A stretch of 10,822 bases of DNA from Gammaproteobacteria bacterium (GCA_018667205.1 JABIVN010000282.1:1-10822), one strand, 5' to 3'. Counted from the first letter of the stretch, positions 1-6,771 are shown. Numbers and translations are program-made. Notes: a model not told the origin generated them from the sequence alone.

Positions 1-300
1 CTGCGCGTGTCTGCCAACACTGCGCCTATCACCCAAACCCGATCGCTCGCCCATCCGGTATTTGATGCCGCATTCGGCGGCGCCGCCGCGGTGGGCGTAC
101 AAACCTTTACCCCGTCTCAATCGCAGACCCTGAGCGGGCTTCTAGCGGTGCACGATTGGCTGCACCCGACGGCACCCCGGCCGGGGAAAATCAGCGTTCA
201 CGGGGGCATCCATACCTTGCCCTACCCGATGGATATTGCACTTCGAGTCCGGCTGCTATTGGCTTCGCTCAATCACCAAAATTACTCGGTAGTTTACTAA
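1..300 (+). CDS. 3' end of an unrecognised G+C-rich gene (partial)
   Basis: The frame is open from the window edge to a TAA at 298-300 and gives about 99 residues. A GTG at 7 could be a start, but no ribosome binding site can be judged because the window begins there, so this is more likely the C-terminus of a longer protein. Third codon positions are strongly G/C, unlike the A+T-richer DNA after 300, which supports real coding. The protein is rich in Ala, Pro and His, ends in a Leu-rich segment (ALRVRLLLASL) followed by NYSVVY, and has no signal peptide or motif I recognise. No function is assigned. Confidence 0.4.
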   Translation: MRVSANTAPITQTRSLAHPVFDAAFGGAAAVGVQTFTPSQSQTLSGLLAVHDWLHPTAPRPGKISVHGGIHTLPYPMDIALRVRLLLASLNHQNYSVVY

Positions 301-628
301 AACGATAATGCAGCAATATTTGCAAAGCTTGTACCAACAGAATGCTTGCTGTTACCTCTCTCCTCTCTGTTCACCAATAGACTTATGAGCACGACAAGCG
401 GGTACATGCTAGTTTCAATAAAGGCGGGAGTTAACCAACCGTTCAACCGAGGCGCTCGCGATTGGGGCCACTTTCTATTACTTAACGTCAAGCAAAAGGG
501 TTGGAGCTTTAACTAGGATCTTCAGCCAACAGCCTGTCCCGGTTGATCGCGATACCGCCCGTAGCGATCTGAGTGCCATCAATGACGAATAATGAAGGGG
601 CGAGTAAATCGAAGCTCTAAGTATTTTT
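301..628. other. intergenic stretch with no convincing intact gene
   Basis: A 64-codon minus-strand ORF (297-491) lacks family resemblance and coding bias. The only coding-like stretch is the short minus-strand fragment at 509-616, listed separately. I see no RNA gene or clear terminator. Confidence 0.5.
509..616 (-). pseudogene. possible C-terminal gene fragment, DSBA/thioredoxin-fold-like
   Basis: On the minus strand a 35-codon stretch runs between an in-frame TAG and a TAA with no usable start codon. It contains APSLFVIDG followed by a GG turn and NRDRLLAED. An Ala/Val-Pro-Ser/Thr followed by a hydrophobic strand, an Asp-Gly turn and a DRL-containing helix is the layout around the cis-proline in DSBA-like proteins such as 2-hydroxychromene-2-carboxylate isomerase. 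The resemblance is short, so the family is a guess. It lies just downstream of the broken phosphotransferase on the same strand and may be the tail of a deleted neighbour. Confidence 0.2.
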
Positions 629-1815
629 TTAGTTCGAGAGAGAAAGGAGACGTTTGACCATACCGTAACAGTCGTGATCTTCTATAGCCTGATACATATA
701 GGGCATCGTTGTTCCCCAACCCTCGGCCTCTTTTCCTTCAGGTGTCTCTCTTCCTTCAGGTGTCTCTAATATTTTAAGAACATCTGTCCCCAGGGTGATC
801 AGTATCATCCACCAGAGGACAAAGCCCAAGCGATAGTCTTCCAGCAACATTTGGTAGGTATAAGCGGTTGCTTTGGGATTAATTTCCGTCAACCTCTGAT
901 GATATTGCTTTAAAAAGTCGAGGTCTTTTCGTCGGACCACGGGGGGATGGAGTGCTGCCATGCTTGGCTGAACTCCAGGCCAGGGGGCCCTCGAGACACT
1001 AGCTGCCAGTCGATATAAGTGATTTCGCTGGGCTCCCCGATTTGGGGTTTCGTTCTAAATAAGTTGTTCCCTCTTAAATCGATGTGCAGCAGTGTATGCG
1101 GTCTTTGGCTCAGGATTTTGTAGATTTGGCATAATAGTCGCTCTGCGTTTCCATCACAGATGAGTCTGGTCATGGGCTCCAAAGATGGCCATTTAGGCTG
1201 AAAAGGACGTTGCTTAAAAGCGTTCTCCCACAGTACAACAAAAGTGTCGATATTATCTTCGCACTCCAGTGCAGCTTCATGCATCGGAAATTTATAGCGG
1301 TTTTCCGGAAATCCAACCCAATCTAGGTCGAGCGTATCGCTTTCCCAAAAGAGAGCGTGAAACTCAGCCAGTTCCAAGATGATCTTTCGTATGTCTGCTT
1401 CCTTCGGCTGATCGGTTAATTGATCAAAAACCGTCGAATGAGAGCTTAGGTCTTCCATGATAATAGAAAAAAACTCACATCGCTCTAGGTTGTCATAGAG
1501 CACGCTGTAAATGATCGGTGTACGAAGTGGCACCTTAACGGCGAGTTTTTCAAAAAAAAGTACTTCTCGCAAATAAGCGTTATTGCTAGCAGCAATCGTT
1601 CTATGGTCCTCCTTCTGGCAAGCGATTTTGATGATGAGTGACGGAGGAAGTAGTGATGGGCTGTCGGCGTATAGGATGTCGTGGATTCTGAAGACATCTG
1701 CAAGATGACCCCCAGCGACGGTGCTGGTGTTAAAAGCTACAATTTGAGTTCCCAGAATGCTTGATAACCATGAGGAGGTCACCTCACTGATGCACTTAGG
1801 AATGATAGCGGCCAT
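629..1815 (-). pseudogene. CHK/EcKinase-like phosphotransferase, split by a frameshift
   Basis: Two overlapping minus-strand frames (1815-910, then 961-629) together make one protein of about 395 residues, normal for the CHK kinase-like / DUF1679 group of aminoglycoside-phosphotransferase-fold enzymes. The first frame has the presumed ATP-site Lys in LIIKIA (Lys63), a Glu in YLREVLFFEKL (Glu84), hinge MEDL (120-123), the Brenner catalytic loop HIDLRGNNLF (His244, Asp246, Asn251; Ile replaces the usual Gly of HGD) and the metal-binding Asp of YIDWQ (Asp269). After GPPGLEFSQAW the family sequence continues in the other frame (RRKDLDFLKQYHQRL, then LLEDYRLGFVLW). The switch maps to a run of six C at about 939-944; one more C would restore the frame. 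This is a decayed gene, a sequencing error or, less likely, slippage. The family phosphorylates small hydroxyl compounds; the substrate is unknown. Confidence 0.8.
733..768 (-). repeat. 18-bp perfect tandem duplication in the phosphotransferase tail
   Basis: Two 18-bp units (733-750 and 751-768) differ only at the last base. On the minus strand they encode ETPEGR-ETPEGK near the C-terminus of the split phosphotransferase. The duplication keeps the reading frame. Confidence 0.85.
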
Positions 1816-2002
1816 CGACTTTTCCGAACATGTTTGACCCGAATTTCAGCAGATGAAAATAGTTATGGCAAGCCCCCCAACACACGGGAAAGATGATCCG
1901 AAATTCACCCGACAGGCCAAGACTTGTTCGAAGTAATAAATGATATCAATGACGCTATTTCACCCGGTGATCTCGTAATCACTAATGATGCATGAACGTG
2001 TC

Positions 2003-2030
2003 AGTGAAAGTGACAGTGAGAGTGAGAGTG
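2003..2030 (+). repeat. imperfect 6-bp tandem repeat (AGTGAR)
   Basis: Four and a half units of AGTGAA/AGTGAC/AGTGAG/AGTGAG lie head to tail in non-coding DNA. Confidence 0.8.
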
Positions 2031-2053
2031 TTTTATGAGCTCAGTATCCAGAT

Positions 2054-2197
2054 GTGTTGGCTCCTGATCGGGCGGTGAGAACTGTAGCGAGCCTGGAGGA
2101 AGCCAAGGCGGAAAGTATTGCTAGGATGGTTGATGGAACCACTTTTGATCTTGGGCGAAAATCTCAATGGTTAAGCTTGGTCTCCAAGGACCTATGA
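2054..2197 (+). pseudogene. coding-like fragment of unknown family
   Basis: The frame is open from just after a TGA at about 2036 to a TGA at 2195-2197. It contains a plausible amphipathic helix (SLEEAKAESIARMV) followed by DGTTFDLGRKSQW. The only candidate start is a GTG at 2054 without a ribosome binding site. It reads like the C-terminal end of a lost gene rather than a small gene. I do not recognise the family. Confidence 0.25.
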
Positions 2198-2293
2198 GGT
2201 TAACATTAAGGCTGCCAGGGAACAGCCGTCCCCCATCACCTCCTGACCGGTGTGTTATCTAACAAAATGTAAAAGGCGCCTGTAAAGAAAAAC

Positions 2294-3061
2294 GTGAACT
2301 TAAAAAGTCAACACAACAAGTCTTGTACGGCCCAAGAAGACTCGATTCAACCCCTTGTCGAACGAGACCACAAGATCAGTCTACCCGTTTTCCATGGGCT
2401 TCAAAGGTTCCTAACTGAACTGAATGTCGCACAGACAACAAACCGCCAGAGCTATCGCGCAGCGCACATCAAGAACCGGCTGTTAGAACAATGGTTCGGT
2501 TGGAACAACCCTGTCACCCGCGAGTTTTTGAATAACAGCGTTACCGAAGACCCAGCCTATATTCAGAGATCAATCAACCGATACTTGGACAACGGTCGTT
2601 GCACAGAAATAGACGGATATTTATATCCGAGTGAATCACTCACTGAGGATATGGCGGACATTTGTATGAGAGCTCGAACGCCCCACGAGTGGGGAAAATC
2701 GTTAATAAAGCTGAGTGTTTCAAGACAGATCTTAGGTCTAACCTGTTTAATATGTGAAAGAGGCGATGATCCTTTACGTGAAGTGTCAGGCCAGCTAATT
2801 AGGGTAGAATTGTCAATCTGGGAACAATTATTATCCCAGCGCAACTTGCACCTGTCTAGTTCAGAACTGGCAAACCGCTCACGTATACAAAAAAGTACCT
2901 TAACGACGCTACTTGATGCGGCAATGAAGCATAAATTGTTCATCTCCTTTATCGACGTGGAGGATGAAAGAATTACGCGATGGGCCCTCAACCCTCGCCA
3001 TAGCAGAAACAAGTATGTTAAGTCTGTTCTAGAAGGGACGGTCGGAACAAGCGTCCGCTAA
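2294..3061 (+). CDS. putative transcriptional regulator with C-terminal MarR-like winged helix
   Basis: The protein has 255 residues from a GTG start; an in-frame TAA at 2270 rules out a much longer N-terminus. The preceding purine-rich sequence (AAAGAAAAAC) is only a weak ribosome binding site. Residues about 186-213 (LSSSELANRSRIQKS then TLTTLLDAAMKHKLF) match the layout of a helix-turn-helix of the MarR type, with Ser-Thr-Leu at the start of the recognition helix. Residues 217-232 (SFIDVEDERITRWALN) look like the two-stranded wing that follows. The N-terminal 170 residues are mostly helical by eye, with no signal peptide or membrane segment, and I do not recognise them. It stands alone, so its target is unknown. 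DNA binding is inferred from pattern only; a structural winged helix not contacting DNA is possible. Confidence 0.6.
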   Translation: MNLKSQHNKSCTAQEDSIQPLVERDHKISLPVFHGLQRFLTELNVAQTTNRQSYRAAHIKNRLLEQWFGWNNPVTREFLNNSVTEDPAYIQRSINRYLDNGRCTEIDGYLYPSESLTEDMADICMRARTPHEWGKSLIKLSVSRQILGLTCLICERGDDPLREVSGQLIRVELSIWEQLLSQRNLHLSSSELANRSRIQKSTLTTLLDAAMKHKLFISFIDVEDERITRWALNPRHSRNKYVKSVLEGTVGTSVR

Positions 3062-3148
3062 TTGACGGGATAATTGAGTAACGTGGATTACTTTCCTGTT
3101 GAGGGGCGCAGTGGGGGTGACCGAAATAAGTCAAAAAAATTAGTTTCC

Positions 3149-3490
3149 TCATGGCGTCCAAGCTTTTGAGTCTGCTTCAAGCGCAGGCCCGCCGTCTTCA
3201 TCGGTGAGTCGCCCCATGGTATCTGCCGCCATTTTTTCGCCGCCCAGGGTAATCCATTTCTCTGGTGAGATCTCTTCCATGAACCTGAGCAGTGAATCGA
3301 GCCTTTCCTCAAATGCTATAAGCCCGGCTTCCTGTTCGGGTGTTAGGTCAGTAATGGCTCCACCAACACCGTGGGTTCCACGGGCAAGGGGAAGGTGGAA
3401 CCAAAATATTGGTTTCTTGATCGTCGTGCATGATTGAGCGGCCTTTGATCGTAATGACGCCATTGGGCCCATCTGGTGCAGCTATACCGC
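3149..3490 (-). pseudogene. decayed minus-strand gene, family not recognised
   Basis: The last ~65 codons of a minus-strand frame ending in TGA at 3149 look genuinely coding: TPEQEAGLIAFEERLDSLL, then FMEEISPEKW and GGEKMAADTMGRLTDEDGG. Upstream of about 3400 the plausible peptide moves to another frame (DGPNGVITIKGRSIMHDDQE at about 3425-3485), so at least one frameshift is needed. A start at 3472 would give a 107-residue ORF whose first 40 residues look non-native. A truncated gene with a frameshift is the simplest reading. Confidence 0.35.
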
Positions 3491-3510
3491 TGACCACCAA
3501 TGAACAGAGT

Positions 3511-3695
3511 CGGTGAGAGTATGAATTTTAACAGCGCTTTCTGAGCCAAGGTCTGAGTGCCGCATCAGCTCGGTTGCCTGCTTGCTTTATTAAAGAGTCG
3601 AGCCGTGTGGATAGTCGTGGTTAACCGGTACCAGGGTTTGTGGTTGTTGGCTGACCTGGTGATAGACGATTAGCCAACATAATGTTCTGTCGGCG
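3511..3695 (+). repeat. dispersed ~185-bp repeat, copy A
   Basis: Aligned by eye, this segment matches the reverse complement of 8359-8542 along its whole length with few gaps, and the first ~105 bp match 6234-6340. The best blocks are GTCTGAG...ATCAGC...CGGTTGCCTG (3551-3580) and a 35-bp block at 3641-3675 with 32 identities to copy B. It ends about 110 bp upstream of the secreted two-domain protein gene. No ORF is shared between the copies, so it is probably a non-coding mobile or structured element. Confidence 0.65.
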
Positions 3696-3718
3696 CAAAA
3701 TGATCTGGCGTTTAGCGG

Positions 3719-3737
3719 TTGGTTATTGGCTAACCAA
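3719..3737. promoter_or_regulatory. perfect 19-bp inverted repeat, possible operator
   Basis: TTGGTTA-TTGGC-TAACCAA is a perfect inverted repeat with 7-bp arms, 71 bp before the ATG at 3808. A further TTGGTTA half-site lies at 3778-3784 and a perfect TTGACA box at 3762-3767, although no good -10 box follows at 16-18 bp. The core 16-mer TGGTTATTGGCTAACC also recurs, with one or two changes, at 3641-3656 and on the minus strand at 8398-8413, so it may be part of a repeat family rather than a gene-specific operator. Confidence 0.4.
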
Positions 3738-3807
3738 AATCGAACTAACCTTGTGTAGGGTTTGACACAATGCTCTATTGGTTAGCCCGTAGATAACGAG
3801 AAAAAAG

Positions 3808-4455
3808 ATGAAAAAAATAGGACTATTCATTGGGCTGATGCTCGCTTGCGCACACTTACAGGCTGATGTTGCCGTCGTTAATATCTGGTCGGCAATACCG
3901 GGTAATAGTAACCAACTTTTCAAAAATGGCATGGAAGCAAAAGCGATCCATGAAGCAATGGGTGCATCTGTCTCTATTGCTACTGACCAACAAGGGGATA
4001 TGCATTACGTCGTGTCGTTTACAGATTGGGCCGCCTGGGGACGTTTTCAGGATGCAGCCGCGACGAATAAGGCTTGGTTAAGCTTTTGGCAGCGCGCGAG
4101 CGATCAGGGAACAGCAGAAATCAGTGGGACCTATATGCTTAACATGGCGACTGTCGCTGAAACGAAACCTGCTTCGGTGGTTTTTAGTTGGGACGTCGAG
4201 CCAGCTAAAACTCAGGATTTTGTAGCCCTTTCCCTGAAATCCAAGGCGATGCATGAGCGTATGGGGGCAAGCATTGGCATCCTTGTTGACGAACTTGGCG
4301 ATGTTCATTACGAGATGACCTTTCCGAGCTGGGAAGCCTGGGGTAAATTTCAATCAAAAGCCGAGAGTGACAAAGAGTGGCAGGCCTTTTACGCGGATTC
4401 TTTAGAAGATTCTATAGCAAGTCTGATTAAGGTTTGGCGTCTTAGTGCAATGTAG
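3808..4455 (+). CDS. secreted protein with two tandem dimeric alpha-beta-barrel-like domains
   Basis: The protein has 215 residues. Residues 1-19 form a signal peptide (MKKIGLFIGLMLACAHLQA, cleavage before Asp20), so the product is probably periplasmic. The mature part is an internal duplication: residues ~22-113 and ~123-214 align with a constant offset of 101. The shared core is AKAIHEAMGASVSI...GDMHYVVSFTDWAAWGRFQ (44-81) and SKAMHERMGASIGI...GDVHYEMTFPSWEAWGKFQ (145-182). A strand, a helix with a His, a strand with Gly-Asp-x-His-Tyr, a Trp-containing helix and a final strand are typical of ferredoxin-like / dimeric alpha-beta-barrel domains, so the two halves could form an intramolecular barrel. 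Function unknown. The start follows GAG at 3798-3800, a weak ribosome binding site with 7-nt spacing. It appears monocistronic. Confidence 0.8.
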   Translation: MKKIGLFIGLMLACAHLQADVAVVNIWSAIPGNSNQLFKNGMEAKAIHEAMGASVSIATDQQGDMHYVVSFTDWAAWGRFQDAAATNKAWLSFWQRASDQGTAEISGTYMLNMATVAETKPASVVFSWDVEPAKTQDFVALSLKSKAMHERMGASIGILVDELGDVHYEMTFPSWEAWGKFQSKAESDKEWQAFYADSLEDSIASLIKVWRLSAM

Positions 4456-4477
4456 CGCCTGAATACGGCTATGAGCG

Positions 4478-4509
4478 CGCCGCAAACACGGCGGTGTCGA
4501 GGCTTTTTT
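4478..4509 (+). terminator. weak candidate Rho-independent terminator
   Basis: A CGCCG/CGGCG stem (4478-4482 and 4489-4493, loop CAAACA) lies 23 bp after the stop of the secreted protein gene. The T6 run (4504-4509) is 10 nt beyond the stem, which is farther than usual. Confidence 0.3.
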
Positions 4510-4510
4510 A

Positions 4511-4548
4511 ACAGATGTTGGTTAGCTGATTGAATGACCAACATCTGT
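4511..4548. repeat. perfect 12-bp inverted repeat hairpin
   Basis: ACAGATGTTGGT at 4511-4522 is exactly mirrored by ACCAACATCTGT at 4537-4548 with a 14-nt loop. It sits between the secreted protein gene and the reductase gene. The arm contains the same TTGGT element seen upstream of the secreted protein. No T-run follows on the plus strand, so a classical terminator is not obvious; a bidirectional hairpin or a protein site is possible. Confidence 0.6.
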
Positions 4549-4972
4549 GATTAGGGCTGAGGGCTGAGCGGGAACGTAGCAAACCCCGCGCGTTCATTCC
4601 TTTAGTTCTTGGTTTAGCATTAATGGCGCGACCCCGATGGAACAAGAAAACATCCATTGTGTTGTCGCATCAACCCCCTGACTTAGAAGACCCAACAGGC
4701 ATTACGGTCAGGGCATTACGGTCAAGGAATGTCGGTCGGCACTGTGCTACCGGAACGGGTCAAGACCGCGTGATCCTCCACGCTTGTCTTATGCTTATGC
4801 ACCCACCGACGATAACACTGGTCGACGACACCCTCCGCGCAAGCAACCGTGGCGAATCGCTTCAGTTGCCGCTGCACAGCGATCTTTCAGAGAATTTTGG
4901 TTTTTTCTCAGGTGTGAATGAAGTATTTGGCATTCTTGGTTATGCTGCGCGCCATTTGCTGAATAAACAGTA
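4549..4972. other. intergenic stretch with short duplications, no convincing gene
   Basis: A 121-codon plus-strand ORF (4623-4988) has no ribosome binding site, no family resemblance and no clear coding bias, so I do not call it. Two small duplications are clear: a 7-bp GGGCTGA doublet at 4554-4567, and a 14-bp tandem repeat containing GGCATTACGGTCA at 4697-4710 and 4711-4724. Confidence 0.5.
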
Positions 4973-4987
4973 CAACGGAATCCGTTG
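4973..4987. promoter_or_regulatory. perfect 15-bp palindrome upstream of the OYE gene
   Basis: CAACGGA-A-TCCGTTG is a perfect palindrome with 7-bp arms ending 47 bp before the reductase start. It overlaps a TTGACT at 4985-4990 that could be a -35 box, although no convincing -10 follows. Size and position fit a dimeric repressor operator, for example one of the TetR type that often controls Old Yellow Enzymes (as NemR controls nemA in E. coli). It does not match the palindrome before the TetR gene in this window. Confidence 0.45.
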
Positions 4988-5034
4988 ACTAGCACGTTCG
5001 GCTAAACCCTCTTTAACCAACGAAGGACCTTTGA

Positions 5035-6147
5035 ATGTCTGATATAGAATCGCTATTTGAACCCATGACTATTCGTGGGATGACCGTGCCTAACCGCATT
5101 GTGATGGCGCCCATGACCCGCTCGTTTTCGCCCGATGGAGTCCCCGGAAAAGACGTTGCGGCTTACTACCAGAGACGTGGCGACGCAGACGTCGGATTAC
5201 TGCTCACTGAAGGGACTACTATTGCTAGAGGTGGAGCTTCTAACGATGCAAAAGTCCCCAATTTTCATGCAGAACTTGCTTTAAAAGGTTGGTCGGGGGT
5301 CGTTGAAGCAACACATCAAACGCCAGCTAAAATAGGTCCGCAGCTATGGCATGTCGGTATGATGCGCCTGCCAGGCACAGGCCCCGAACCTGAAGCCACG
5401 TCAGACAGCCCTTCTGGGCGTAGCCATACCGGGACACAAGTTCAACCGGAACCCACTGATAGCGAGGTTGCCGACATGGTCATGGCCTATGCTAACGCCG
5501 CCGGAGAAGCTGCGCGCTTGGGCTTTGATTGCGTAGAGATACACGGTGCACATGGCTATTTGATTGATGAATTTTTTTGGGGGGTGATGAACACCCGTTC
5601 CGACAAGTACGGCGGAAGCCTAGTCGAGCGTGCAAAGTTTGCCGGTGAAGTCATTGCAGAGTGCAGATCACAGATTGGTAACGACATGCCGATCATCTTG
5701 CGATGGTCTCAATGGAAGCAACAAGACTTTGGTGCGCGTCTCGCGCAATCTCCGGCAGAGCTTGAAGCTTTCTTAAAGGTTTTTGTTGACGCAGGCGTAG
5801 ACGTTTTGCATGCCAGCCAGCGCCGTTGGTGGGAGGCAGAGTATCCTGAGATAGATGGTGACCAGGGCTTAAATCTTGCGGGCTGGTGCAAAAAACTCAC
5901 CGGACTGCCGTCTATCACCGTTGGCTCCGTTGGCTTGTCGTCTGATTTTATTGGCAGTTTTCAGGGTGAATCGTCTAAGACGCAGCCGATATCACTCGCT
6001 GTAGAACGTCTCGCCCGGGGTGAGTTTGATATGATTGCGGTAGGTCGAGCGTTGCTGCAAGACCCTGATTGGGCGCAGAAGATCAGGCAAGGGCGTCATA
6101 ACGAACTGGCTGATTGGGATTCAGCGTCCCTGGCCACGCTTTATTAG
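5035..6147 (+). CDS. Old Yellow Enzyme family NADH:flavin oxidoreductase
   Basis: The 370-residue protein is a full-length FMN-dependent TIM-barrel ene-reductase, which uses NAD(P)H to reduce activated C=C bonds of enones or other electrophiles. It opens with LFEPMTIRGMTVPNRIVMAP; the FMN-contacting Thr is in MAPMTRS (Thr28). QLWHVG lies at 103-108. The substrate-anchoring pair is the HGAH motif (His170, His173), followed by the proton-donor Tyr175 in HGYLIDEFFW and by NTRSDKYGGS. RWSQWKQQDFGARLA, LHASQRRWWE, NLAGWCKKLTG, TVGSVGL and the phosphate-binding VGRALLQDP follow in order. The end matches the subgroup annotated as 12-oxophytodienoate reductase. The ATG is preceded by AAGGA (5023-5027, 7-nt spacing). 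The enzyme is cytosolic and appears monocistronic; a palindrome upstream suggests repressor control. The physiological substrate is unknown. Confidence 0.93.
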   Translation: MSDIESLFEPMTIRGMTVPNRIVMAPMTRSFSPDGVPGKDVAAYYQRRGDADVGLLLTEGTTIARGGASNDAKVPNFHAELALKGWSGVVEATHQTPAKIGPQLWHVGMMRLPGTGPEPEATSDSPSGRSHTGTQVQPEPTDSEVADMVMAYANAAGEAARLGFDCVEIHGAHGYLIDEFFWGVMNTRSDKYGGSLVERAKFAGEVIAECRSQIGNDMPIILRWSQWKQQDFGARLAQSPAELEAFLKVFVDAGVDVLHASQRRWWEAEYPEIDGDQGLNLAGWCKKLTGLPSITVGSVGLSSDFIGSFQGESSKTQPISLAVERLARGEFDMIAVGRALLQDPDWAQKIRQGRHNELADWDSASLATLY

Positions 6148-6233
6148 GACGCGAAGTGACGTATACGGTAAACGCTGTTTTGGCTTGCGATAATTAACAC
6201 TTTTGACCTGGTCGGTTGTGCAGAAGAACGAGT

Positions 6234-6340
6234 TCTGTGGACAGCTTCTACAACAGGGCTTATCGAGCGAAATTCTGAGTTTCGAATCAGCGCGTTTGTA
6301 TACCTGTTTTATGACAGAGTGATGTCATCGCAGAACGGTT
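6234..6340 (+). repeat. dispersed repeat, truncated copy C
   Basis: This segment matches the 5' part of copies A and B. Shared blocks are TTCTGTGGACAGCTTCTACA (compare GAACTTCTAACA in B), CTGAG..TCGAATCAGC (6273-6291) and CTGTTTTATGACAGAGTG (6304-6321), the last differing from B at one base. Similarity stops about 10-15 bp before the recognisable IS3 sequence, so the IS insertion or its decay probably removed the rest. Confidence 0.55.
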
Positions 6341-6353
6341 GCTTGAGTTCGTA

Positions 6354-6614
6354 GGGTTGAATGAAACCAAGTCTGACATTTGTTTCTTCACGCCAGATGG
6401 ACATTGCTTTACTTGTGCACGCCGTTCCATTGTCACAGCGAGTCATTTTCGGCAATGGACGAAATTGAACGACAATGATCCTGACCGGTTAGCATCAACG
6501 ATGTTGGCCGGTTGATCTGACACATTCGGACACTGATAGCCCTGACTGTTGTTTCGTGCGATATCGGAATGATCTGTTGTTCTGTAAATCGTTTACCCTT
6601 TATCGATTCCTCCT
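6354..6614 (-). mobile_element. IS3-family insertion sequence remnant (orfA start fused to an orfB piece)
   Basis: On the minus strand an AGGAGG (6614-6609) precedes, by 5 nt, the codons for KGKRFTEQQII, the typical N-terminus of IS3-family OrfA. The expected start codon is ATA (6603-6601), not ATG. Similarity stops after about 12 residues. From about 6460 to 6354 another frame gives LPKMTRCDNGTACTSKAM followed by a Trp-containing helix and LGFIQP. This matches the OrfB integrase core around the second catalytic Asp (DNGxEFTSKA, then FIQPGKP). The usual Glu-Phe after DNGT has become Ala-Cys. An intact element is about 1.2-1.5 kb, so most of orfA and orfB is deleted. It cannot be active. Confidence 0.75.
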
Positions 6615-6740
6615 GGGGCGAGAAACCCTAACATAGCAACTGGACTAATGATGACAGGGCTAATCACTCACGCTAATTTGACCGTCCAGTTTTTTCCTAT
6701 CAGGCAATTTTTTTGTAGGTATCAACGAATATTATCAGAT

Positions 6741-6771
6741 TTTACTGTATACTAAATTTTAGTGATATATA
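6741..6771 (+). promoter_or_regulatory. candidate promoter with embedded palindromic operator for the TetR gene
   Basis: The DNA before the TetR gene is very A+T-rich. A TTTACT (6741-6746) and a GATATA (6764-6769) are 17 bp apart, and the palindrome ACTAAA-T-TTTAGT (6751-6763) fills most of that spacer. An operator between -35 and -10 is a classic arrangement for TetR autorepression. Both hexamers match the consensus only moderately and other -10 choices exist (TATACT at 6748). Confidence 0.4.

Larger units (their letters stand above)
1816..2293. other. spacer between divergent genes with a gene fragment and a hexamer repeat
   Basis: This 478-bp stretch separates the minus-strand phosphotransferase from the plus-strand HTH gene, so both promoters should lie here; I cannot point to convincing boxes. 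It contains a 6-bp repeat run (2003-2030), a coding-like fragment (2054-2197) and a small perfect stem GGCTG/CAGCC at about 2210-2226 with no T-run. Confidence 0.5.
6148..6740. other. intergenic stretch filled by repeat copy C and an IS3 remnant
   Basis: Nothing intact is coded here. From left to right it holds a short spacer, the partial dispersed repeat (6234-6340), the IS3-family remnant (6354-6614) and A+T-rich DNA leading into the TetR promoter. Confidence 0.6.

Noticed and set aside
910..961. Programmed -1 frameshift making the full-length phosphotransferase
   Set aside because: The C6 run could slip, but no downstream stem or known family precedent is evident; a single-base deletion explains it better.
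3511..3695. The dispersed repeats as integron attC sites (they contain TTYTAACA-like and GTTAGCC-like elements nearby)
   Set aside because: The copies are ~185 bp without a paired core site at the right distance or the nested stem structure, lie in both orientations and do not follow each ORF; no integrase is visible.
4623..4988. 121-codon plus-strand ORF as a gene
   Set aside because: No ribosome binding site, no recognisable family, includes a 14-bp tandem duplication, and its end runs into the palindrome before the reductase gene.
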